A DNA stretch of 64,000 nucleotides. Source: an uncultured Acetatifactor sp. Its GTDB lineage: Bacteria; Bacillota; Clostridia; Lachnospirales; Lachnospiraceae. A program made the translations under genes and the position numbers. Position 1 is the stretch's first letter. Each line of letters opens with the position of its first letter. The DNA is taken from positions 1 through 64,000 of the forward strand of contig NZ_CAJUCP010000004.1 in NCBI RefSeq assembly GCF_910585425.1, read 5' to 3'. The notes beneath the pieces are model-generated. The model was not told where the DNA came from. It saw only the letters and a program-made list of their open reading frames with translations, and ran no database searches. Positions 33,951-41,525 of the stretch are shown here, piece by piece.

Positions 33951-34865
33951 ATGAAAAGACTTTATGGTGTAATTACGGCAATGGTGACACCGTTTGACGA
34001 GAATGGTCAGGTCATGCTGGAGCAAATCCGGAATATGGTGGAATTCCTGGTAAAGAGGGGAGTGAACTGCCTGTATCCCTGCGGCACCACGGGGGAGATG
34101 TTCCTTATGCATGAGGAAGACCGCAAGAAGGTGGCGCAGACAGTGGTTGAGCAGAACCGGGGGAGGCTGACGACCTATATCCATGTAGGCGCCATGGACC
34201 CGGACGAGACGATTCGCCTGGCACAGCATGCCTGTGATATCGGCGCGGATGGCGTGGGAATCGTGACACCGGCTTTTTTCGGCACAAATCCGGATGCCAT
34301 GGTGGAATATTATGTAAAGGTGCTCCATGCCATTCCCCAGGACTTTCCTGCCTATCTGTACAATATTCCGCAACTGGCGGCAAACGATCTGACCTCGGAC
34401 ACCATAGGCCGTATCCTGGAGCTATGTCCGAACGTGGCCGGAATCAAATATTCCTACGCGGACATGGCACGTACATATGAGTACCTGGGAATCGCCAGGG
34501 ATTTCGAGGTGGTGCAGGGGGCGGACAGCCTGTTCCTGCCCACTCTGGCAATGGGATGTGCCGGAACAGTGTCCGGCTGCAGCTCGGTCTATCCGGAGCC
34601 CTTCGTGAAGGTCTACGAGGCGTTCCGGGCCGGAGACATCGAAACCGCCCGCAGCTGGCAGAACCTTGCCAACAAATTCGTCAGGGCCCTGGGCGCCGGC
34701 AGCAATATGGCGATTTTCAAGAGCGGTCTGCAGTATCGCGGCCTGATGGCGGGACATATGCACCGGCCGCAGATCGATCTGAAGGAGGATCAGGCGCAGG
34801 AGCTGTGGAAGACTCTGAGGGCTCTGGAGGAGAAGTGCCCGGAGGGAATGATTATCCGAGATTGA
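33951..34865 (+). CDS. DapA/NanA-family Schiff-base lyase
   Basis: This 304-residue TIM-barrel lyase has the family motifs GTTGEMFLMHEED, the Tyr in YLYNIPQLAAND and the Schiff-base Lys in AGIKYSYADM. The family includes dihydrodipicolinate synthase and N-acetylneuraminate lyase. The setting, with a sugar importer and a sialidase-fold protein and no lysine genes, favours cleavage of a 2-keto-3-deoxy sugar acid such as a sialic acid into pyruvate and an amino sugar. The specificity loops were not resolved by eye, so the NanA assignment is tentative. Confidence 0.75.
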   Translation: MKRLYGVITAMVTPFDENGQVMLEQIRNMVEFLVKRGVNCLYPCGTTGEMFLMHEEDRKKVAQTVVEQNRGRLTTYIHVGAMDPDETIRLAQHACDIGADGVGIVTPAFFGTNPDAMVEYYVKVLHAIPQDFPAYLYNIPQLAANDLTSDTIGRILELCPNVAGIKYSYADMARTYEYLGIARDFEVVQGADSLFLPTLAMGCAGTVSGCSSVYPEPFVKVYEAFRAGDIETARSWQNLANKFVRALGAGSNMAIFKSGLQYRGLMAGHMHRPQIDLKEDQAQELWKTLRALEEKCPEGMIIRD

Positions 34866-34902
34866 ACCGGCTGTACAAGCGGCTTGGCGGAAGGGAGGCT
34901 TC

Positions 34903-35919
34903 ATGCGACGGACACGGATAGAGGAATATGAAAAGGGGGGCTACCGAATCTACAGAGTGCCTTCCATTGTGTGTACAGACAGGGGGACGGTGATTGCGGC
35001 TTACGAGTGCCGTTTTGGCGGAGACTGGTCCGCCATGGATCTGGCGATTCGCCGCAGTACGGACGGAGGCCAAACATGGTCTGACCGTATGATTGTAGCG
35101 GAGGGCCATGGAATCGATGCAATCCACAATGCGGTGCTATTTGCGGACGGAAGTATGGTGCATCTGATTTGGCACCGCAATTACCGTGAAGCCTGCTATA
35201 TGCGCAGCCTGGACCAGGGACTTACATGGTCTGAACCCAGAGACATTTCTGACGCGTATCTCCGGCTTCGGAAGCGGTACAATTGGACGGTGATCGCGGC
35301 CGGGCCGGGGCATGGGCTTGTGACCTCCGCGGGCAGGCTGATTGTCCCGGTCTGGGCAGCGGCAAACCCCAGGGATATTACCAGCCATCATCCTTCCGTG
35401 GTGACCACGCTGTACAGCGACGACCATGGGGAGACATGGCAGTGCGGTGAGATAATATGGGACAGGGAGGATTTCGTGGATCCCAATGAATCCGTGCTTG
35501 CGGAGCTTTCGGACGGCAGGATGATGATAAACTGCCGCCATGAAACAGGGAATGGTCTGCGCAAGGTGGGCTTTAGCCCGGATGGAACCAGCAACTGGGA
35601 TGGATTCTGTTTTGACGCACAGCTGATCGACCCGGTCTGCTGTGCGGGAATGACACAGGGGGACGGGCATCTCTGGTTCACGAACTGCGCATGCGGAAAG
35701 GAGGAGGGCAGGATACGGCTGTCCATCCGGCGCAGCGACGACGACGGGAGGACATGGCCGCACAGAAGGGAACTGGCTGAACAGGGCGGCTACAGCGATG
35801 TGTTTTACAGTCCTTCCCGGAAAATGCTGTATGTCATTGCGGAGACAGGGCGCGCTACAGAACATACATTTTCATTTGGACTATCCATAATCAGCCTTTC
35901 GCCGGATGAAATCAGATAA
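34903..35919 (+). CDS. Sialidase-fold (Asp-box/BNR) glycosidase-like protein
   Basis: This 338-residue protein opens with GGYRIYRVPSIV, a form of the sialidase FRIP motif with the catalytic-triad Arg. It has four Asp-boxes: RSTDGGQTW, SLDQGLTW, YSDDHGETW and RSDDDGRTW, typical of the six-bladed sialidase propeller. No signal peptide is present, so it acts in the cytoplasm on imported substrate, unlike most GH33 sialidases, which are secreted. It is the last gene of the importer/oxidoreductase/lyase locus. Activity could be sialidase, trans-sialidase or a related hydrolase. Confidence 0.75.
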   Translation: MRRTRIEEYEKGGYRIYRVPSIVCTDRGTVIAAYECRFGGDWSAMDLAIRRSTDGGQTWSDRMIVAEGHGIDAIHNAVLFADGSMVHLIWHRNYREACYMRSLDQGLTWSEPRDISDAYLRLRKRYNWTVIAAGPGHGLVTSAGRLIVPVWAAANPRDITSHHPSVVTTLYSDDHGETWQCGEIIWDREDFVDPNESVLAELSDGRMMINCRHETGNGLRKVGFSPDGTSNWDGFCFDAQLIDPVCCAGMTQGDGHLWFTNCACGKEEGRIRLSIRRSDDDGRTWPHRRELAEQGGYSDVFYSPSRKMLYVIAETGRATEHTFSFGLSIISLSPDEIR

Positions 35920-35952
35920 AGCTCAGGGCAGAAAAATCAAAAACTTTTTTAA

Positions 35953-35974
35953 ATATGACATCCTTATGTCATAT
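35953..35974. promoter_or_regulatory. 9-bp inverted repeat operator candidate
   Basis: ATATGACAT (35953-35961) and ATGTCATAT (35966-35974) flank CCTT. It is a perfect dyad in AT-rich DNA 130 bp before the zinc-ribbon gene, with TATGAT at 35984-35989 as a possible -10. PadR- and TetR-type regulators favour sites of this form; the cognate protein is unknown. Confidence 0.5.
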
Positions 35975-36102
35975 TATCAGGAGTATGATAGAACTACGCT
36001 CAGGGAGGCAGGCGCCGCTTCCCCTGGTGAAATATGCCGCAGAGGATTACCTCTGTAAAACCCGATATGGGAGAGCATGCAAAGCGAAAGGAGAGCGACA
36101 CC

Positions 36103-36378
36103 ATGGAAAACACAATGAAACAGGAACTGAAGATCTGCCAGAGCTGCGGGATGCCCATGCAGGAGGAGCAGTACGGAACCAACCAGGACGGCAGCAAAAA
36201 CCACACCTATTGCTGCTACTGCTACAAAGACGGGGCCTTTGCCCAGGACTGCAGCCTGGAGGAGATGATAGACTTCTGCGCGCCCTTCGAGGTGGAGGGC
36301 GGCCGGGCCGAGACTGTGGAGGAGGCGAAAGCCATGCTCCGGGAATACTTCCCTACCCTGGAGCGCTGGAGGGCGTAG
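36103..36378 (+). CDS. Putative zinc-ribbon protein
   Basis: This 91-residue protein has the N-terminal pattern C-x2-C (ICQSCGMPM) and a later CCYCYKDGAF segment, matching the small zinc-ribbon family found in Clostridia and Bacteroidetes. Start at 36103 (MENTMKQELK) follows AAAGGAG; the frame is open to 36034 without support. These proteins often sit beside GyrI-like or AraC regulators, as here. Function not established. Confidence 0.75.
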   Translation: MENTMKQELKICQSCGMPMQEEQYGTNQDGSKNHTYCCYCYKDGAFAQDCSLEEMIDFCAPFEVEGGRAETVEEAKAMLREYFPTLERWRA

Positions 36379-36426
36379 AGCAGGGACGGCTCGAAAGGAA
36401 GACCGGAGAAGGCAAGGAGGTAGACT

Positions 36427-36909
36427 ATGGCAGTGAAACTGTTGGAGATAAAGAGGGAGAGCTGGCCGGCCGCGCGGCTGATCGGCAGGAAATACACAGG
36501 CGCTCCCGACTGGAAAGAATGGTGGGAGAAGGGCTGGTTCGAGGTTTTAGAGCAGAATCAATGCCTTCCCATGAACGGGGACGCCTACATCGGGGCCGTG
36601 CACATCGTGGACGGGATGCCCGAGCGGTGGATCGGCATGTTCTTCCCGGCGGACTGCGTGGTTCCGGAGGGATTCCAGTCCGTTGACATAGAACCGCTGG
36701 ACTATGCGGTGTGCTACCTGTCCGACAAAGAGGGCAGCGGCGGCTTCTTTACCATGGAAACCCACGACATGTGCCTGGAAGCGCTGCGGGCAGAGGGCTT
36801 TGTCAGAAAAGAGGACCATTGGTGCTTTGAGAGATATAACTGTCCCAGATACACCACACCGGACGGGGAGGGGAATGTGATTCTGGACTATGGGATTTCC
36901 ATAGTATGA
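36427..36909 (+). CDS. GyrI-like small-molecule-binding domain protein
   Basis: This 160-residue stand-alone domain starts MAVKLLEIKRESWPAARLIG, continues with VDGMPERWIGMFF and ends in VILDYGISIV. This order recalls GyrI-like/effector-binding domains that bind hydrophobic small molecules. It follows the zinc-ribbon gene by 48 bp with AAGGAGG before its start. A related fold is fused to an AraC regulator at 37907-38758. The assignment is from overall pattern, not from a fixed motif. Confidence 0.5.
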   Translation: MAVKLLEIKRESWPAARLIGRKYTGAPDWKEWWEKGWFEVLEQNQCLPMNGDAYIGAVHIVDGMPERWIGMFFPADCVVPEGFQSVDIEPLDYAVCYLSDKEGSGGFFTMETHDMCLEALRAEGFVRKEDHWCFERYNCPRYTTPDGEGNVILDYGISIV

Positions 36910-37031
36910 TTGCAGTTGTTGCGGACGGCAGGCGTACCCCCCTCTCATGGGGGGGAGCCGAAGGGACTTTGCAAAATCGCGCATGCGGCAGCTTAGCCGT
37001 ATCGCGGAGACTTTAAGAAGGAGGGGCTGCC

Positions 37032-37856
37032 ATGCTGGAGATACCGGAGAGCCTTACCATAGCCGCGCAGTTGAACGAAACCGTAAAAGGACTGGAGATC
37101 CGAAGGGTGGAGGCGGCCCACACGAAGCATTCCTTTGCCTGGTATACGGGAGAGCCCGACTTCTACGCGGAGACCATGGAGGGAAAACGCCTGGGGGAGG
37201 CCGCAGGCTGGGGCAGCTATGTGGAGATCGGGGTGGGGGACTATCGCTTTGCCGTGGGGGACGGGACGAATTTGAGATACTACGCGCCCGGCGAGAAGCT
37301 TCCGCCCCGCTACCAGACTAGAATCGAGCTGGAGGATGGCAGCAGCCTGGTATGCACCGTGCAGATGTACGGCTCCATGTTCCTGATAGACCCTGAAACG
37401 TACGACAATTTCTACTACCAGGTGGCCAGGGAGAAGCCCATGCCCGGAACGGATGGGTTCGACTATGCCTACTTCCGTGAGCTGAGGGAACAGGCCTCGG
37501 GAACCCTGTCCATGAAGGCCTTCCTGGCCACGGAACAGCGGATTCCCGGGCTGGGCAACGGCGTGCTCCAGGACATCCTGCTGCGGGCGGGGCTCCATCC
37601 GAAAAAGAAGATGGGCACCGTCCCCGAGAGCCGCTGGAGGCAGGTCTATGAGGCGCTGACCGACACGCTGCAGAAAATGACCGCCTCCGGCGGGCGGAAT
37701 ACGGAAAAGGACCTGTTCGGTAGGCCCGGCAGGTATCCTGTGATGCTCAGCAAAAATACCCTGGGCAAGGGCTGTCCCTACTGTGGAACCATAATCCAGA
37801 AGGCCAGTTACCTGGGCGGCACAGTGTATTTCTGCCCGGGCTGCCAGGAGATGTAG
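37032..37856 (+). CDS. Fpg/endonuclease VIII-like protein with altered N-terminus
   Basis: This 274-residue protein has the Fpg/Nei layout: a beta-sandwich domain, an H2TH segment ending LATEQRIPGLGNGVLQDILL, and a C-terminal zinc finger CPYCGTIIQ ... YFCPGCQEM. In active Fpg/Nei the mature N-terminus is Pro-Glu (from MPELPE). Here it reads MLEIPES, so the catalytic Pro is not at position 2; the P-E pair is at residues 5-6. Related clostridial proteins share this form, so it may bind DNA damage without the usual lyase chemistry. AAGGAGG precedes the start. Confidence 0.8.
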   Translation: MLEIPESLTIAAQLNETVKGLEIRRVEAAHTKHSFAWYTGEPDFYAETMEGKRLGEAAGWGSYVEIGVGDYRFAVGDGTNLRYYAPGEKLPPRYQTRIELEDGSSLVCTVQMYGSMFLIDPETYDNFYYQVAREKPMPGTDGFDYAYFRELREQASGTLSMKAFLATEQRIPGLGNGVLQDILLRAGLHPKKKMGTVPESRWRQVYEALTDTLQKMTASGGRNTEKDLFGRPGRYPVMLSKNTLGKGCPYCGTIIQKASYLGGTVYFCPGCQEM

Positions 37857-37906
37857 GACGCTTTCTGTAAAACAGATCTGACAGGCCTGCGGGCTCCGGA
37901 TAAGAC

Positions 37907-38758
37907 TTAGCCCTGGCGCTTCACCACGGGAATCCACACCTCATACTGCGCATTCGCCGGGTCAGGGTTCAGGTACACCTCCACATCGGGGGCATTGCCG
38001 TACTCGTACCCGGAGGTGGGCAGCCATTCCGTCACGATGCGCCGCTCCAGCTCCTGGATGGACTGGCTGGTGCCCGACCCGGGGAAGACGGCCCAGGTGG
38101 CTGGGGGCACGGTGTATTCTTCCAGGCCATCCGCGGCCTGGGAGGAGCTCACGGCGATGTAATACCGCCAGGCTTCCGTGTCATTGCAGATGCTGACGCC
38201 CAGCACGCCCAAGGGCTGTGCGTCCATCATGCCTGTCAGCCGCTGCAGGGTGCCGTCCGCGGCGATTTCTCCCCATTTGGCGGGAATCGCAGCGAAGTTC
38301 TTTTCGATGTCCTTCTCCAGAGGCACGGACACGCCTACGATGCGGAAGGCCTCTTTGGTCTCGATTCGATAGTTCATTTCTTCCACTCCTTTGACTGTGA
38401 TTTTGAAAGTGATGGGCGGGAAGGATTTTACGGACACACCGTCCCTTTTCAGGGCGGAAGGGGCGATGCCGTGGACGGACTGGAAAGCCCTGTTGAAGGC
38501 AGTGGGAGAGCTGTACCCGTATCTGCCCGCCACATCGATGATCTTCATGCCCCTGCCCTGGAGGTCCACGGCGGCCAGGGACATTCTGCGCCTGCGGATG
38601 TACTCGGACAGGGGAATCCCCGCCATATAGGTGAACATCCGCTGGAAATGGTAGGAGGAACAGCAGGCGATTCGCCCCAGCTGCCCCATGTCGATCTCCT
38701 CCGTCAGATGTTCTTCGATATAGCCGATAGCTTCATTCCATCTTTCAATCCATTCCAT
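37907..38758 (-). CDS. AraC family regulator with GyrI-like effector domain
   Basis: This 283-residue protein has the HTH pair at the N-terminus (IDMGQLGRIACCSSYHFQRM and IIDVAGRYGYSSPTAFNRAF) and a C-terminal GyrI-like ligand domain (MNYRIETKEAFRIVGVSVPL ... VYLNPDPANAQYEVWIPV). This is the Rob/SoxS-like order that responds to drugs or hydrophobic ligands. It is convergent with the Fpg-like gene. Target genes are unknown. Confidence 0.85.
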   Translation of the reverse strand: MEWIERWNEAIGYIEEHLTEEIDMGQLGRIACCSSYHFQRMFTYMAGIPLSEYIRRRRMSLAAVDLQGRGMKIIDVAGRYGYSSPTAFNRAFQSVHGIAPSALKRDGVSVKSFPPITFKITVKGVEEMNYRIETKEAFRIVGVSVPLEKDIEKNFAAIPAKWGEIAADGTLQRLTGMMDAQPLGVLGVSICNDTEAWRYYIAVSSSQAADGLEEYTVPPATWAVFPGSGTSQSIQELERRIVTEWLPTSGYEYGNAPDVEVYLNPDPANAQYEVWIPVVKRQG

Positions 38759-39001
38759 GATGATTCTCCTCCCATTCTTTCAGATGTCTAACAGTATACC
38801 CCATTTTCCGCCGGGTTTCCTCTCCGCCCCTGCACGGAAAAGAGAGGTTTCGCCAAAGTCCTTATCTATACTCTATCATAGGACGATTCTCAGGGAAAGG
38901 GGATTTCTGCAAATATTTGCGCTTCCGGGCCACAGTGGAAACTATGGAATAACGACTACAAAATATCGTAAATTCAATATAATAAAGATGGGATTCTGTC
39001 C

Positions 39002-39030
39002 TTGACAACCCCTCACCGCTGTGATAGGAT
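39002..39030 (+). promoter_or_regulatory. thrS promoter
   Basis: TTGACA (39002-39007) and TAGGAT (39025-39030) are 17 bp apart, with TGA before the -10 (extended -10). It drives the T-box leader. The remainder of 38759-39001 holds nothing else recognisable. Confidence 0.7.
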
Positions 39031-39051
39031 ATAGGGCAAATCAACATAAGA

Positions 39052-39300
39052 AAAAGCGATGACGGAAACAAGTAGCATATGAATCGCAGACAGAGAGAGC
39101 GTCACATGGTGGAAGACGCTTATGTGGATTGTATGTGAAAACCATTCCTTAGCTGCGGTGCTGAAAGTAGAGGTAAGCGTCGCCGTACACCTGCGTTAAA
39201 GGTTAGGATTTGATGGAATCTGAAGTGAAAAATTAAGGTGGAACCGTGCAATGAGCACCCTTAAAGGTATTGATGGATATCTTTAGGGTGCTTTTCTTAT
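39052..39300 (+). promoter_or_regulatory. T-box leader, threonine type
   Basis: The T-box core AAGGTGGAACCGTGC lies at 39235-39249. Stem I has GATGA and AGAGAG elements upstream (about 39060-39105), and the likely specifier codon is ACC (Thr) at 39141-39143 in GTGAAAACCATTCCTT. The terminator is at 39254-39296: its right arm CTTTAGGGTGCT pairs with the left arm with one bulge and is followed by a T-rich run. The T-box sequence overlaps the antiterminator. Uncharged tRNA-Thr should allow read-through into thrS. The specifier matches the downstream enzyme. Confidence 0.92.
39254..39296 (+). terminator. T-box attenuator terminator
   Basis: AGCACCC plus TTAAAG on the left pairs with CTTTAGGGTGCT (39281-39292) with one bulged T, followed by TTTCTT. 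It is the terminator partner of the T-box antiterminator. Confidence 0.88.
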
Positions 39301-39362
39301 GTGGATTTCAAAAATTGATAAAGAATCGATTTTAACGATTCTTTAGGAAAGGAAGAGACGAT

Positions 39363-41150
39363 ATGAAAATCAAAATGAGAGACGGTTCCATTCAGGAGGC
39401 AGATTTTGAGGAGGAGCTGGGGAGAAACGCATTCCGGCATACCACGGCCCATATCCTGGCCCAGGCGGTAAAGCGGCTGTACCCCGACGCCAAATGCGCC
39501 ATCTGCCCGGCGGTTTCGGAGGGGTTTGATAATGGAATCCAGGATAGGATTCCATTATCAAAATTCTACTGCGATTTCGACTTCCCCTTCCGCTTTTCGG
39601 AAGAAAACTTCCCTGAGGTGGAGGCGGAAATGCGAAAAATCGTGAAGGAGAATCTGCAGTTGCGTCCGTTTACCGCAGACCGTCAGGCGGCCATGCGGGA
39701 GATGGAAGAGCGGGGCGAGGCCTTCGAGGTGGAAATCTTGCGGGAACTGCCGGAAAATGAGGAAATCAGCTTCTACCGCCAGGGGGAGTATGTGGAGATG
39801 TGCGCCGGCCCCCATGTGGCATACACCAGCGCGGTCAGGGCATTCAGGCTGCTGTCCGTGGCGGGGGCCTACTGGCGGGGCGATGAGAGGAACCCGATGC
39901 TCACCAGGATCTACGGCATGTCCTTTCCCAGCCAGGAGCTGTTGGAGGAACACCTGAACCGCCTGGAGGAGGCCAAGAAGAGGGACCACAGGAAGCTGGG
40001 CAGAGAGCTGGGGCTATTTGCGCTGTTCCAGGAGGGGCCGGGCTTCCCATTCTTCCTCCCCAAGGGGCTGATATTGAAGAACCTCCTCATCGACTACTGG
40101 CGGCAGCTCCATGCCGGAGAAGGGTATCTGGAGATAGCCACCCCTGTCATCCTGAACCGGCAGCTCTGGGAGACGTCCGGACACTGGGAGAATTACCGGG
40201 ACAAGATGTACGCCACGGCGATCGATGGGGAGGATTTCGCCATAAAGCCCATGAGCTGCCCCGGTGGCATGCTGGTCTACCAGATGGAGCCCCGCTCCTA
40301 CCGCGACCTGCCCCTGCGCTTCAGCGAGCTGGGCCTGATCCACAGAAACGAAAAATCCGGAACCCTGCACGGGCTCATGCGCGTCCGCTGCTGCACCCAG
40401 GACGATGCCCATATCTTTATGATGCCGGAGCAGATCCAGGATGAGATAAAAGGGGTGGCCCGCCTGATAGACCGGGTGTATTCCCGCTTCGGGTTCCGGT
40501 ATCGCGTAGAGCTGTCCACCAGACCCGAAAATTCCATCGGAAGCGATGAGGACTGGGAGATGGCCACGGACGGCCTGCAGAGGGCGCTGGAGGAGCTGAG
40601 GCTCCCCTATGAGGTGAACCCCGGGGACGGGGCCTTCTACGGCCCGAAGATCGACTTCCACCTGGAGGACTCTATCGGCAGGACCTGGCAGTGTGGCACC
40701 ATCCAGTTGGATTTCCAGTTGCCCCAGCGCTTCGGGGCGGAGTATATCGGCGAGGACGGAAAGGCGCACCGCCCCATCATGATTCACCGGGTGGTGTTCG
40801 GCTCCATCGAGCGGTTCATGGGCATTTTGATAGAGCATTTTGACGGAAAATTCCCGCTGTGGCTGTCTCCGGTGCAGGTGAAGATCCTGCCCATCTCGGA
40901 TAAATATATCGGTTACGCCCGGGAGATCGAAAGGGTCCTGAAAGAAAAGGGGCTGCGCTGCGAAACGGACATAAAGGGCGAAAAGATAGGCTACAAAATC
41001 AGGACGGCGCAGATGGAGCGGATTCCCTATATGCTCATCCTGGGGGAGAAGGAAGCGGATTCCGGCAGCGTCTCTGTCCGCAAAAGAGAGGAGGGGGACT
41101 TGGGCAGGATGCCGGTGGAGCGGTTCCTGGAGATGCTGGATCTATTGTGA
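39363..41150 (+). CDS. thrS: Threonyl-tRNA synthetase lacking the TGS domain
   Basis: This 595-residue class II synthetase is shorter than the usual 640 because the N-terminal TGS domain is reduced to about 20 residues before the editing domain (FRHTTAHILAQAVKRLYPDA). The editing site and catalytic domain are present (RCCTQDDAHIFM, SCPGGMLVYQ), and the C-terminal IHRVVFGSIERFMGILIEHF continues into the anticodon-binding domain. AAAGGAAGAG precedes the start. It is under T-box control. Between SEGF and YCDFDF, 13 residues are encoded mostly by a perfect hairpin (39525-39562), an insertion that keeps the frame. It may be a second, regulated ThrRS. Confidence 0.92.
   Translation: MKIKMRDGSIQEADFEEELGRNAFRHTTAHILAQAVKRLYPDAKCAICPAVSEGFDNGIQDRIPLSKFYCDFDFPFRFSEENFPEVEAEMRKIVKENLQLRPFTADRQAAMREMEERGEAFEVEILRELPENEEISFYRQGEYVEMCAGPHVAYTSAVRAFRLLSVAGAYWRGDERNPMLTRIYGMSFPSQELLEEHLNRLEEAKKRDHRKLGRELGLFALFQEGPGFPFFLPKGLILKNLLIDYWRQLHAGEGYLEIATPVILNRQLWETSGHWENYRDKMYATAIDGEDFAIKPMSCPGGMLVYQMEPRSYRDLPLRFSELGLIHRNEKSGTLHGLMRVRCCTQDDAHIFMMPEQIQDEIKGVARLIDRVYSRFGFRYRVELSTRPENSIGSDEDWEMATDGLQRALEELRLPYEVNPGDGAFYGPKIDFHLEDSIGRTWQCGTIQLDFQLPQRFGAEYIGEDGKAHRPIMIHRVVFGSIERFMGILIEHFDGKFPLWLSPVQVKILPISDKYIGYAREIERVLKEKGLRCETDIKGEKIGYKIRTAQMERIPYMLILGEKEADSGSVSVRKREEGDLGRMPVERFLEMLDLL
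39525..39562 (+). repeat. In-frame 16-bp hairpin insertion inside thrS
   Basis: Arms 39525-39540 and 39547-39562 are perfect reverse complements around the loop AGGATA. It codes for an extra DNGIQDRIPLSKF between SEGF and YCDFDF, where ThrRS proteins normally run on without a gap. The inserted length of 39 nt keeps the frame. It resembles protein-coding palindromic elements; no second full copy was found in the window by eye. Confidence 0.8.
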
Positions 41151-41173
41151 CTGACGGGAAAGTGTGATATACT
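41145..41173 (+). promoter_or_regulatory. Promoter overlapping the thrS stop
   Basis: TTGTGA (41145-41150) and TATACT (41168-41173) are 17 bp apart, with TGA before the -10. It would start a transcript with a leader of about 345 nt before the first AAA-ATPase gene. Confidence 0.6.
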
Positions 41174-41525
41174 TACAGCCATAGGCAAGGCCATCCGCTC
41201 TGCCTGCCTCGGCGAAACCGTGCCGGGGCAGGCGGAAACCGGAGGGCAGACAGGCAGGGCCTTCGGGAGGGCAGCCGCTCAAATCCCTTCGCCCTGCCGA
41301 AGCGCCTGGACGAAGACAGGAGCCCCTGTACGGACATGAGGGCTATGGGGTTGAAAGAAGCTGAAGGATGCAGGAGGAGGGTAAAAGTGGAGACACTGCC
41401 GGAAGAGAATCTCTCTTCTGCAGGATATTTTGGCGCAGGCCAACAAAGGATTATGAAACTATTGACTTTTGGCCGGTTGGGACATAAACTGAACAAAAAG
41501 GCGTTTGGATGTGGAGGTGATTTCA
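41174..41525 (+). other. Structured leader before the AAA-ATPase gene
   Basis: No convincing gene lies here. GCCTGCCTCGGC (41202-41213) pairs with GCCGGGGCAGGC (41222-41233) in a 12-bp GC-rich hairpin, and flanking CTGCC/GGCAG and AAGGCC/GGCCTT segments could extend it. No T-run follows, so it is not a standard terminator. Confidence 0.45.
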
